In this document: in pieces, positions 8,048 to 14,034 of the stretch | How the letters are laid out: every line of letters begins with the position of its first letter | Position numbering within the stretch: position 1 is the first letter of the stretch | Origin: a virus | IMG/VR virus record: IMGVR_UViG_3300032309_001659 | Span: 1-20,856 of that record | DNA length: 20,856 bases | Direction: 5' to 3' (one strand) | Notes under the pieces: model-generated | The model's input: the letters and a program-made list of their open reading frames with translations, nothing else | Databases searched by the model: none | What the model was told of the DNA's origin: nothing | Position numbers and translations under genes: made by a program

Positions 8048-10015
8048 TTAGCCTTTTGCCATGCCATAGCGTTGGTGGTAGCCCACGTCCGCGTTCAATG
8101 GAATCCCCGGCATGTATAAAGGTTCCATAGTCATTTGCGACAGCACCCAATCTTTGGCTTCATCAGCCTCCGACTCCGGTACTATCGTCCATAATTCATC
8201 GTGCACTGTTCCAGCAATTGGATAGCGCTTGTCCACGCGTCGCATACCGTCAGTCATCGCGATCCTTGCTAACGCCTGCGTCACGTTGTTCGTGATCTTC
8301 CCTGCGTACAGCTTGGTTGCGTGCTCGCCGTATACGAACTGCTGCCTACCCTTCTCATCTTTCTCAACCCGCAGGTTGGGGTACAACAGCTTCATTCCGT
8401 TGGGCAATTCAATCTCGCCCTTGCGGAAGATTAGACATTTATACTCAAATTCGTTGCCTTCGTAAAGACAATCGTTCAACAGGCGGGTACACATTTCCCA
8501 AAAAGAAACAACTGGATACGCCGTACTGCGGTAAATGTCGATGATGCGCTTGGCAGCAACAGCGTGCATGGCTAACTCTTCTATCGAGCAGGTGTGTGGG
8601 ATGTCACGCAGCACCGCTTCGATTCGTTGCCAGCCCAAGAACTCTTCTGCGAACTGTCTGTTCGCGCCCAGCTCTTTCGCAAACTTTTTTTCGTATCGCA
8701 CAGGTGGTGCGCCGAGGAACCCTGTCATCAACTGCGATGCGAACGATGCCCACCCTAGCCCATAGCCGCAGCCCAGCAACGCCGACTTGGCTGACTGACG
8801 CAAATCAGGATGGCTGTCTTTGGTCAAGCCGGGGATGTTAAACATCCGTGCCCCGAACTGGGCATAAGGATCGCCACCGCTACGGAAGATGTTCATCATG
8901 TCGTCGTAGTCCGACAGCCACGCCAACACACGCGGCTCGATCTGTGACAAGTCACCGGCTACCACCACGTATCCATCCGGTGCCATGATGGCGTTGCGCA
9001 AGAACGACCCACGCTTTAGGTTCTGCATGTTGATGGCACTTCCCTTTGACGCTGTCCATCGTCCAGTAACTGCGCCGTAGTATGAAAGTGGTACGGGTAG
9101 TGTGCCCCGCTCGGCGATGTCAAGAAAGCGCTGCGCTCGTGTTCGCTCAGTTGTTGACTTAACGCGCAGTCGCGCCTCACACAGAAGTGCAACGTCTTCA
9201 CGTTCGTGGGAGAGGAGGGCTTGGAAAAGCGCATCGTTTTTAGCCAGCGCCAGAGTTTGTTTGCCTGTCGTTTTGCTTTGTTTATACGGTACTTCGCATC
9301 CCAACGAAGCCAACAAATCCGCAAACTTAGGGTTGCTCGACAGTGTTGCATCATCCACGCCAAGTCTTGCCAGTAGTTCCTCACGTGCCGTCCTTTCCTC
9401 ATCAATGGCTTTGATTAACATCTCCTTGTCCAGCACCAGCCGTGGGCGTGTGTACATCTTCAACGTCATATCAATCAGACGTAGCTCTGATGCTGGGTAC
9501 CCTTGAACCAATCGTTTAAATATTTCTTCGCACAGGAACACGTCATGCTTGCAATAGTCCGCAAGCTCCATCTCCACGTCCCACGTTAGCTCCTCCACCC
9601 CATCGGTGCTGTGCACAGCCCGACCCTTGGGCGGTAGCTCAAACGCTTCAGCCAGCTTGGCAAGACTGTTGCCCACCTCGACCCCACGCAAGGCTCTCGC
9701 CATCGATAGCGTGTCGAAGATAAACGCCGGATGACAGTCGTAGCGCCACTCCAGTATGGACACGTCGAACTGCGCGTTGTGTGCCAAGACAGCAATCTCT
9801 GACCAATCGATTGTTGCAAACCAGCGTTCGAGTTCTGCGCCGCGCACCCACGTTGCGGGTCCGTCTTCGTCTAGGTACTTGATGCAGGCACCAAACGCTT
9901 TGAATCGTGAATCGCGTATGTACTCCTCAGTGGTTAGTTTGGATAGCGTGTAACCCTTGCTATCCCAGCGTGTTTCAAAGTCAATCACCAATATGCGGTT
10001 GTATGGGCGGCTCAA
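8048..10015 (-). CDS. Family A DNA polymerase with 3'-5' exonuclease
   Basis: The 655-aa protein has an N-terminal proofreading domain: Exo I DFE (D12, E14), Exo II HNAQFD (79-84) and Exo III DYCKHD (Y154, D158). The polymerase domain follows, with motif A DLSQIEPR (355-362), motif B RQSAKSALLGCGYG (R406, K410, Y418) and motif C VHDE (604-607). There is no 5'-3' exonuclease domain, as is usual for phage enzymes. The residue four after the motif B lysine, equivalent to E. coli Pol I Phe762, is Leu414. Translation starts at TTG (10015), whose TTGA overlaps the stop of the upstream gene, with GGAG nine bases before; the exonuclease motif begins only 11 residues in, so a later start is excluded. 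It is the replicative polymerase of this phage. Confidence 0.96.
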   Translation of the reverse strand: MSRPYNRILVIDFETRWDSKGYTLSKLTTEEYIRDSRFKAFGACIKYLDEDGPATWVRGAELERWFATIDWSEIAVLAHNAQFDVSILEWRYDCHPAFIFDTLSMARALRGVEVGNSLAKLAEAFELPPKGRAVHSTDGVEELTWDVEMELADYCKHDVFLCEEIFKRLVQGYPASELRLIDMTLKMYTRPRLVLDKEMLIKAIDEERTAREELLARLGVDDATLSSNPKFADLLASLGCEVPYKQSKTTGKQTLALAKNDALFQALLSHEREDVALLCEARLRVKSTTERTRAQRFLDIAERGTLPVPLSYYGAVTGRWTASKGSAINMQNLKRGSFLRNAIMAPDGYVVVAGDLSQIEPRVLAWLSDYDDMMNIFRSGGDPYAQFGARMFNIPGLTKDSHPDLRQSAKSALLGCGYGLGWASFASQLMTGFLGAPPVRYEKKFAKELGANRQFAEEFLGWQRIEAVLRDIPHTCSIEELAMHAVAAKRIIDIYRSTAYPVVSFWEMCTRLLNDCLYEGNEFEYKCLIFRKGEIELPNGMKLLYPNLRVEKDEKGRQQFVYGEHATKLYAGKITNNVTQALARIAMTDGMRRVDKRYPIAGTVHDELWTIVPESEADEAKDWVLSQMTMEPLYMPGIPLNADVGYHQRYGMAKG

Positions 10016-10284
10016 TTAAATTTCTCCTTGGGCGGGGCGTTGGCCGTATTTAAAAGAATAAAGTGGTTGTGTACAGATTGAACTAATGCAAGGGCATCCA
10101 TCTCGTCACAATTTAGTGTTAGTGCTTCTGCTTGCGATGCGTCAGCGTATGAAAAAACAATCACTGCTTGCGCAGCATCCTCTCCATAACACTGTACTAG
10201 GCGTTCAACTATGCCTTGAAAGTGGTCACGGTCTTGCTTTGTCATCTGTTTTATGCGGCGGAAGAAGTCTTCTGCACCAGACAT
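10012..10284 (-). CDS. Hypothetical protein preceding the polymerase
   Basis: This 90-aa protein has no family I recognise. It has a charged N-terminus (EDFFRRIKQMTKQDRDHF), a central hydrophobic stretch (AQAVIVFSYAD), and an Asp/Glu/Leu-rich C-terminal half. It has AAGGAG upstream of its ATG at 10284, overlaps the VRR-NUC gene by 34 nt at one end and the polymerase by 4 nt at the other, so it is in a translationally coupled string. A helper role for the polymerase is possible but unsupported. Confidence 0.7.
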   Translation of the reverse strand: MSGAEDFFRRIKQMTKQDRDHFQGIVERLVQCYGEDAAQAVIVFSYADASQAEALTLNCDEMDALALVQSVHNHFILLNTANAPPKEKFN

Positions 10285-10559
10285 GCTAGTTTCTCCTTGA
10301 GTTCATCGAGGTTGTTTTCTCGTGCGACAAACGTGAAGCCACCTGCTGCGTCAATCTTTCCAAGCTCTCGCTCTTGTAGTGCTGTAAGAGTTCCTCTCCC
10401 TGCCTTGCACTCAATCGCACCGAAAATTCCCTGTACACAAAAAATAACATCAGGAATACCGGCGCGACCATAACCGTTAGCAGGAGGAAAAAAGTAATAG
10501 ATAGAGAGTGCATCAAGCGTCTTCCTTACATTTAGTTTGACTTTGGCTTCTGGCGTCAT
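10251..10559 (-). CDS. VRR-NUC domain nuclease
   Basis: The 102-aa protein has the compact VRR-NUC (PD-(D/E)XK) core: GIPDVIF with D37, then GAIECKAG with E50 and K52, then a conserved TALQ with Q62. Stand-alone VRR-NUC proteins of this size are common in phages and are thought to cut branched DNA, such as Holliday junctions or flaps. The ATG at 10559 follows AAAGGATACAAC. It overlaps the zinc-ribbon gene upstream by 47 nt in a different frame. Its place beside the polymerase fits processing of replication intermediates. Confidence 0.88.
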   Translation of the reverse strand: MTPEAKVKLNVRKTLDALSIYYFFPPANGYGRAGIPDVIFCVQGIFGAIECKAGRGTLTALQERELGKIDAAGGFTFVARENNLDELKEKLACLVQKTSSAA

Positions 10560-10728
10560 GTTGTATCCTTTGTTGAAGTTCTTCGAACTCGTCCTCAGAC
10601 ATCAGTGCCTCGAATGTATAGAACCGGAAGTCGCAAGACAAGCACTTGCGTTTACGCAAGACCCCGCCCCCCAACTTCCGAGAATCATACGTGTGTATTA
10701 CTGTGTGCTCACACGCTGGGCATATCAC
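10513..10728 (-). CDS. NrdR-like zinc-ribbon protein without ATP-cone
   Basis: The 71-aa protein has C3/C6 and C29/C32 around YDSRKLGGG, and continues RKRKCLSCDFRFYTFE. This closely follows the N-terminal zinc ribbon of the ribonucleotide reductase repressor NrdR. The ATP-cone domain that makes up the rest of NrdR is absent and replaced by a short charged helix. It may bind DNA, possibly NrdR boxes, or act as an anti-repressor, but that is inference. The start is GTG at 10728, preceded by AAGGAG at about ten bases; an ATG is not available in frame upstream. It overlaps both neighbours (20 and 47 nt). Confidence 0.75.
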   Translation of the reverse strand: MICPACEHTVIHTYDSRKLGGGVLRKRKCLSCDFRFYTFEALMSEDEFEELQQRIQHDARSQSQTKCKEDA

Positions 10729-10942
10729 GGTTATTCTTCTCCTTTAGTTTTGCTTCGATGGCACGGGCAAAATTAAACTGCGTGGGACCGGTGACGATTA
10801 CCTCACACTTAAACATCAATTGCACTATCTCCTCATCCGTCAGCCCCTGCCATTCGCGCTCCGCTGCAACTGCCTCACGAACTGCAACGCATATAGGACG
10901 CTGGCACTCTGGGTGGCATGTGTGTATGTCATCTCTGTTCAT
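10709..10942 (-). CDS. Small hypothetical phage protein
   Basis: The 77-aa protein has a Cys/His-rich N-terminus (HTCHPECQRPIC) that could bind a metal, then a segment WQGLTDEEIVQLMF of a kind often seen in short phage proteins, and an FARAIEAKLKEKN helix. No function is recognised. GGAGG lies just before its ATG, and the ATGA at 10939-10942 overlaps the stop of the gene upstream. Confidence 0.65.
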   Translation of the reverse strand: MNRDDIHTCHPECQRPICVAVREAVAAEREWQGLTDEEIVQLMFKCEVIVTGPTQFNFARAIEAKLKEKNNRDMPSV

Positions 10943-11172
10943 GCTTCCTCCAAAACAATCGGCACTACTTCAGCTTGCGTTTCAATCCAAACTTTCGCGC
11001 CGCATGACAACGGTTTGTCGGGTGAATACACCACCTTGGATGCGCCCTTGATCTCTACCTCATGCGCGTACGTGTTCGACTTGTACGTCTTGACAGTCAA
11101 CACAGGATTTCTATCTCCGGTCTTGCCGTTCTCCCGAACAACGTGTTGATTTACATGGATAACTGTCTTCAC
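10939..11172 (-). CDS. Conserved hypothetical phage protein
   Basis: This 77-aa protein looks like a small beta-rich fold (VLTVKTYKSNTYAHEVEI, then SKVVYSPDKPL, then AKVWIETQAEV). Proteins of this kind recur in phages with no known function. The start is GTG at 11172, preceded by GGAGG at six bases. The stop of the upstream gene ends directly before it, and its own stop overlaps the next gene by 4 nt. Confidence 0.7.
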   Translation of the reverse strand: MKTVIHVNQHVVRENGKTGDRNPVLTVKTYKSNTYAHEVEIKGASKVVYSPDKPLSCGAKVWIETQAEVVPIVLEEA

Positions 11173-11376
11173 TTAGAGCCTCCTCTGACAAGTGAAGGCT
11201 TGGATGTCAACGCGGAAAGCGCCAGCGAATCTACAATCGCCAGCGATGCGCCCTTCGGTTTGAACTGTGCCGATGCACAGCCCAAGGAAAAACAGGACCA
11301 CCGCAATCAGAGACTTTGCCCAGACTGCGTTGATCCATGCCCAGACTGCTTTGTAGTGGATTGAATCGACGATCAT
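11173..11376 (-). CDS. Single-pass membrane protein
   Basis: The 67-aa protein has one transmembrane segment (about residues 22-40, SLIAVVLFFLGLCIGTV), a Trp-rich N-terminal part, and a C-terminal tail with two cysteines (C48, C62) and basic end RRL. It is probably an inner-membrane protein, but holin, superinfection-exclusion or other roles cannot be told apart. Its ATG follows directly after the TAA of the upstream gene, and GGGAG is about eight bases upstream. Confidence 0.65.
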   Translation of the reverse strand: MIVDSIHYKAVWAWINAVWAKSLIAVVLFFLGLCIGTVQTEGRIAGDCRFAGAFRVDIQAFTCQRRL

Positions 11377-11613
11377 TTATTTTGCTCCCCATGTTCTAAC
11401 TGCTGTACCAGACCAGTACGAACTACGCGGCTCATCAAAAAACACACGCTTTGCCAACGCAGGGTCTAGGTCTTTGCCGTTGGTCTTGAAGAATTTCTCT
11501 GGGGCTTCTAACTTGACCAGACTAATTGCCTCGTCGATGTCGTCTATGTCCCTCGTCTGTTTGAACTGCTCGTAGGCAGCGATCAGCATATCTTTATGTC
11601 TTTGTTCTAGCAT
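11377..11613 (-). CDS. Small hypothetical protein
   Basis: The 78-aa protein is charged and mostly helical in its first half (EQRHKDMLIAAYEQFKQ, then acidic DIDDIDEA). The C-terminus is Trp/Ser-rich (SSYWSGTAVRTW). No family is recognised. AAAGGAG precedes the ATG at 11613. It forms a head-to-tail unit with the membrane protein gene downstream. Confidence 0.65.
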   Translation of the reverse strand: MLEQRHKDMLIAAYEQFKQTRDIDDIDEAISLVKLEAPEKFFKTNGKDLDPALAKRVFFDEPRSSYWSGTAVRTWGAK

Positions 11614-11628
11614 GACGGTCTCCTTTAG

Positions 11629-12246
11629 TTATAACAGCGGGATGTTTGTCGCAGTACTCAACATGGCGCGAAGCTTCTTGTACAACTCGATGGCTTGGGG
11701 AAACGATAGCTCTGAAAGTAGCTTATCCAAGTCGACCGCCTTGACTGTCGGTGGTGCTGCCACGGGTGCGGGCGCTGGCTTTGGTGCGGGCTTTGGTGCG
11801 GGCTCTGGCTTTGGTGCTGGTGCTACCGCCTTCTTGGCAACGCTTGCCTTGGGGCGGGGCTTCACTTTGTATTTCTTGGCGTGTTCCGCTGGCTTGTATA
11901 TCGGAACGTACTGCGGCACTATGGTGGTGTACCTGCTGTTCTCATCTCGCGTCACCATGCCCACCCTACGCATCTGCGAGAGCAACGTACCGCAAGAACT
12001 GATGTTGTACTTGTAGGGTAACGCGGCCATCACCTCTTCAACTTCTTTGTAGGTCTTGCCGGGGTTGGCCTGCACGTAGAGAAAAATGTCACGCGACAGA
12101 TAGCCTGTGTACTTAGGCTCGCGTGGGATACGAGCACGCATATCATCTGCTGCCCACTCACGAACGGTTTCAAAAATGCTTGGTGCTGGTGTTTGCATTT
12201 GCTTCTCCTGTATTGCGCTAGTTAGCGCGGTTTTAATGTCTGGCAT
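11629..12246 (-). CDS. Winged-helix-like protein with Pro/Ala/Lys linker
   Basis: From the ATG at 12246 the product is 205 aa. Residues about 50-110 look like a small winged-helix domain (DIFLYVQANPGKTYKEVEEVM and LLSQMRRVGMVTRDENSRYTT). A low-complexity linker follows, built of repeated KPAP units (about 140-167), and a C-terminal amphipathic helix (LDKLLSELSFPQAIELYKKL). It could bind DNA and tether a partner through the tail. Two starts compete: 12246, two bases after the previous stop with GGGAG upstream, and an in-frame ATG at 12198 with the perfect AGGAGAAGCAA leader, giving 189 aa. A further in-frame ATG at 12306 lacks support. DNA binding is inferred from fold resemblance only. Confidence 0.65.
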   Translation of the reverse strand: MPDIKTALTSAIQEKQMQTPAPSIFETVREWAADDMRARIPREPKYTGYLSRDIFLYVQANPGKTYKEVEEVMAALPYKYNISSCGTLLSQMRRVGMVTRDENSRYTTIVPQYVPIYKPAEHAKKYKVKPRPKASVAKKAVAPAPKPEPAPKPAPKPAPAPVAAPPTVKAVDLDKLLSELSFPQAIELYKKLRAMLSTATNIPLL

Positions 12247-12248
12247 GG

Positions 12249-12473
12249 TTAGAGACTCCCGATTAAAAATAAATACACTGCGAGACCGAGTATCGTAGTG
12301 CCCCAAGCGACAGCGTTTTTATACCAAGGCGCTGGCGTATCAATGAACCCTTTGTCTGCAAGCAACAGGTTCTGTAGCAAAAGCTCGTGCTCTTCCAGAG
12401 GAAACTTCGGGGGCTGGTAGTACACGCCGATCTTTACTTTGCCTGTGTCATAAGGTGTTGTTTTTTCTTTCAT
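12249..12473 (-). CDS. Small C-terminally anchored membrane protein
   Basis: The 74-aa protein has a soluble N-terminal part (KVKIGVYYQPPKFPLEEHELLLQN) and a single hydrophobic segment at the C-terminus (about 53-74, WGTTILGLAVYLFLIGSL). The start at 12473 was chosen because GGAGG lies five to six bases before it; the ATG four codons upstream has no ribosome site. It is probably an inner-membrane protein of unknown role. It is the first gene after the 30-nt palindrome and candidate promoter. Confidence 0.65.
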   Translation of the reverse strand: MKEKTTPYDTGKVKIGVYYQPPKFPLEEHELLLQNLLLADKGFIDTPAPWYKNAVAWGTTILGLAVYLFLIGSL

Positions 12474-12495
12474 AGAATCCTCCATAAAAAATTAG

Positions 12496-12524
12496 ACCGT
12501 ACTGCGAAGAAGTAAACCTGTCAA
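12496..12524 (-). promoter_or_regulatory. Candidate leftward promoter at palindrome
   Basis: A consensus TTGACA (12519-12524, - strand) lies inside the 30-nt palindrome and is 17 bases from TACGGT (12496-12501), which matches only the key T, A and T of a -10 box. It precedes the membrane-protein gene at 12473. Perfect -35 and spacing favour it; the weak -10 does not. Confidence 0.4.
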
Positions 12525-12541
12525 GCGCTTGACAGGTTTAC
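12512..12541. repeat. 30-nt perfect palindrome
   Basis: The two 15-base halves (GTAAACCTGTCAAGC and its exact reverse complement) meet with no spacer. It lies 7 bases past the stop of the 12548 gene and about 40 bases before the next start. Each strand contains TTGACA. It could be an operator for a dimeric regulator, or an RNA hairpin (13-bp stem, GCGC loop) lacking a U-tract and so not a classical terminator. Confidence 0.9.
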
Positions 12542-12547
12542 AACAAA

Positions 12548-12799
12548 TTACTGCAAGCCCTTCTGCAACTCCGGGGGCATGCCGCGCTTGTATATCTCGT
12601 CAATGTCGCCTTGTATCCTTTGTTTTAATTCCTCCTTGTCCATGCCCATTTGGTACGCGCACTCAATCAGCGCAATGGATGTACCGCCCAATGCTGCGGC
12701 TGCATAAGCCTCATCGGGGTTCGCCTGTATGGTCTGGGCGATGATTGCTTTAACGTCGGTGATCACGTCGAAAAAGACTGTTTCTAATTGCTGACTCAT
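12548..12799 (-). CDS. Small hypothetical protein
   Basis: The 83-aa protein is helical, with an acidic/hydrophobic N-terminus (LETVFFDVITDVKAIIAQTI), an Ala-rich middle (DEAYAAAALGGTSIALIECAY) and a charged C-terminal helix (KEELKQRIQGDIDEIY). No family is recognised and no clear membrane segment. AAGGAGAAGTAA precedes the ATG, and a copy of the dispersed GGGGTG/CACCCC palindrome lies just before that ribosome site. Confidence 0.65.
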   Translation of the reverse strand: MSQQLETVFFDVITDVKAIIAQTIQANPDEAYAAAALGGTSIALIECAYQMGMDKEELKQRIQGDIDEIYKRGMPPELQKGLQ

Positions 12800-12813
12800 T
12801 TACTTCTCCTTAA

Positions 12814-12837
12814 AAATGGGGTGAACCCACCCCGTTT
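12814..12837. repeat. Dispersed palindrome copy 1
   Basis: Core GGGGTG-AACC-CACCCC (12818-12833) with AAAT/GTTT flanks. On the - strand it is followed by five T residues and then the ribosome site of the 12799 gene. It may terminate or attenuate transcription coming from the peptidase gene. Confidence 0.85.
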
Positions 12838-12842
12838 GTGAT

Positions 12843-14015
12843 TTAGCTAACGTGCATCTCGTCGAACAGCATGGCAAGCACGAGGTCAATATCTTCGCCG
12901 TGATCCAGCGCCTCGTACGCCTCTTCCAGCGCGTCGTAGGTCAGCATCTGTGCGTTCATATGCTTCAATGCCAGCCCCGCATCCTCGGGGTACACCGAGT
13001 CAGCGATCATGTACAGCAGGAACTGTTGTTGCCCATGCTGCGCATCGATCACCGCGTCGATGGCTTCCTCGCGCCGTGGGTCTGGATTGACGTACTTGGT
13101 CTTGATATACGAAGCGGGTTGCTCTTCCATGTAGTCGTACATATCGTACGCATACTTGCCGCCTGAATACGTTTTGTACTCTTGCCACCAGTTGCCCCAC
13201 GTACCGGTGTCATCGTATTTGTTCTCGACTACGCTCGGATCGCGTGATGTGGGAAGGTTGTCCCAGTCGATCTGTACGGCGGCAGAAGAGAGTTGTTGAT
13301 AGTGAACGAGGTTCAAGCTCTCGCTCTGCGTGTGCTCTTTGTCATAGCCGACAGAAATGTTGGTGCACTCGGGGATGATGTCGGTAAACTCAGCGGTGTC
13401 GGTGTACACGCCGGTGTCATCGTTCAACATCATCAGGCTGTCGTTGTGTAGCATCAACGCATCAGCCAGCGCATTGCCAAACTCATCGGAGCAGCAGCGA
13501 CCCCAGCCCTGGTGGGTGATGACGGAGTCGATACCCCGCCGGTCAAACGCAATGGCTCGGTCGAACTGATACAGCAGGTCAGGCATCTTCTCTGCAAGGT
13601 AGCGTGCGCCTACACCGCCGCGCTCCTCGCCCTGCGTGAATATGTAGTAGCCCGCCACGTTGTTGTGGATGAGATGAAACAGCAAGGCAACGCCTGCGCC
13701 GTCATCTGCACCAAGCACGTCACCCTTGGCGTACCAATGTGTCTTGGTCTTGTTGATCTTGTTCTTGCCTTCGCCACGGTGAACGGTGTCGACGTGCGCT
13801 ACGAACAGCGTGCGGTTGGTTGATAAAGAGCGATTGTCCACGTGCAGGTTACCCGCGCCGTCGAAGAACGCCGACTTGTTGAGCGCGAACGGTAGTTGCT
13901 GCCGCAGCCACTCGGTGATGCGTTTGTTGGTTACTGACCCATGTGGGCGCTTGGTTGAGAGTAGCTTGTTCAGTACGGTGAACTGAACAGTACCGTGCAT
14001 GTTGTATGTAGCCAT
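12843..14015 (-). CDS. M20/M28/M42-type zinc peptidase
   Basis: The 390-aa protein shows the two-zinc aminopeptidase/carboxypeptidase core in order: HVDT (H74, D76), GADDGAG (D104, D105), the EER acidic pair (E130, E131), AFDRRG (D158) and a late KEH (H228). These match metal ligands and catalytic Glu of clan MH peptidases. The last ~140 residues, rich in Tyr, Asp and Glu, lie outside the core. It probably cleaves peptides or acetylated or amide-linked small molecules in the host cytoplasm; no signal peptide is seen. AAGGAGAAG precedes the ATG at 14015. Such an enzyme is uncommon in phages. Its neighbours are the 534-aa unknown protein and the 12548 gene. Confidence 0.85.
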   Translation of the reverse strand: MATYNMHGTVQFTVLNKLLSTKRPHGSVTNKRITEWLRQQLPFALNKSAFFDGAGNLHVDNRSLSTNRTLFVAHVDTVHRGEGKNKINKTKTHWYAKGDVLGADDGAGVALLFHLIHNNVAGYYIFTQGEERGGVGARYLAEKMPDLLYQFDRAIAFDRRGIDSVITHQGWGRCCSDEFGNALADALMLHNDSLMMLNDDTGVYTDTAEFTDIIPECTNISVGYDKEHTQSESLNLVHYQQLSSAAVQIDWDNLPTSRDPSVVENKYDDTGTWGNWWQEYKTYSGGKYAYDMYDYMEEQPASYIKTKYVNPDPRREEAIDAVIDAQHGQQQFLLYMIADSVYPEDAGLALKHMNAQMLTYDALEEAYEALDHGEDIDLVLAMLFDEMHVS

Positions 14016-14034
14016 GATTACTTCTCCTTAGTTG

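Noticed and set aside
11750-11840. Tandem DNA repeat (GGTGCGGGCTTT-type units)
   Set aside because: It encodes the KPAP linker of the winged-helix-like protein; it is coding low complexity and not a separate element.
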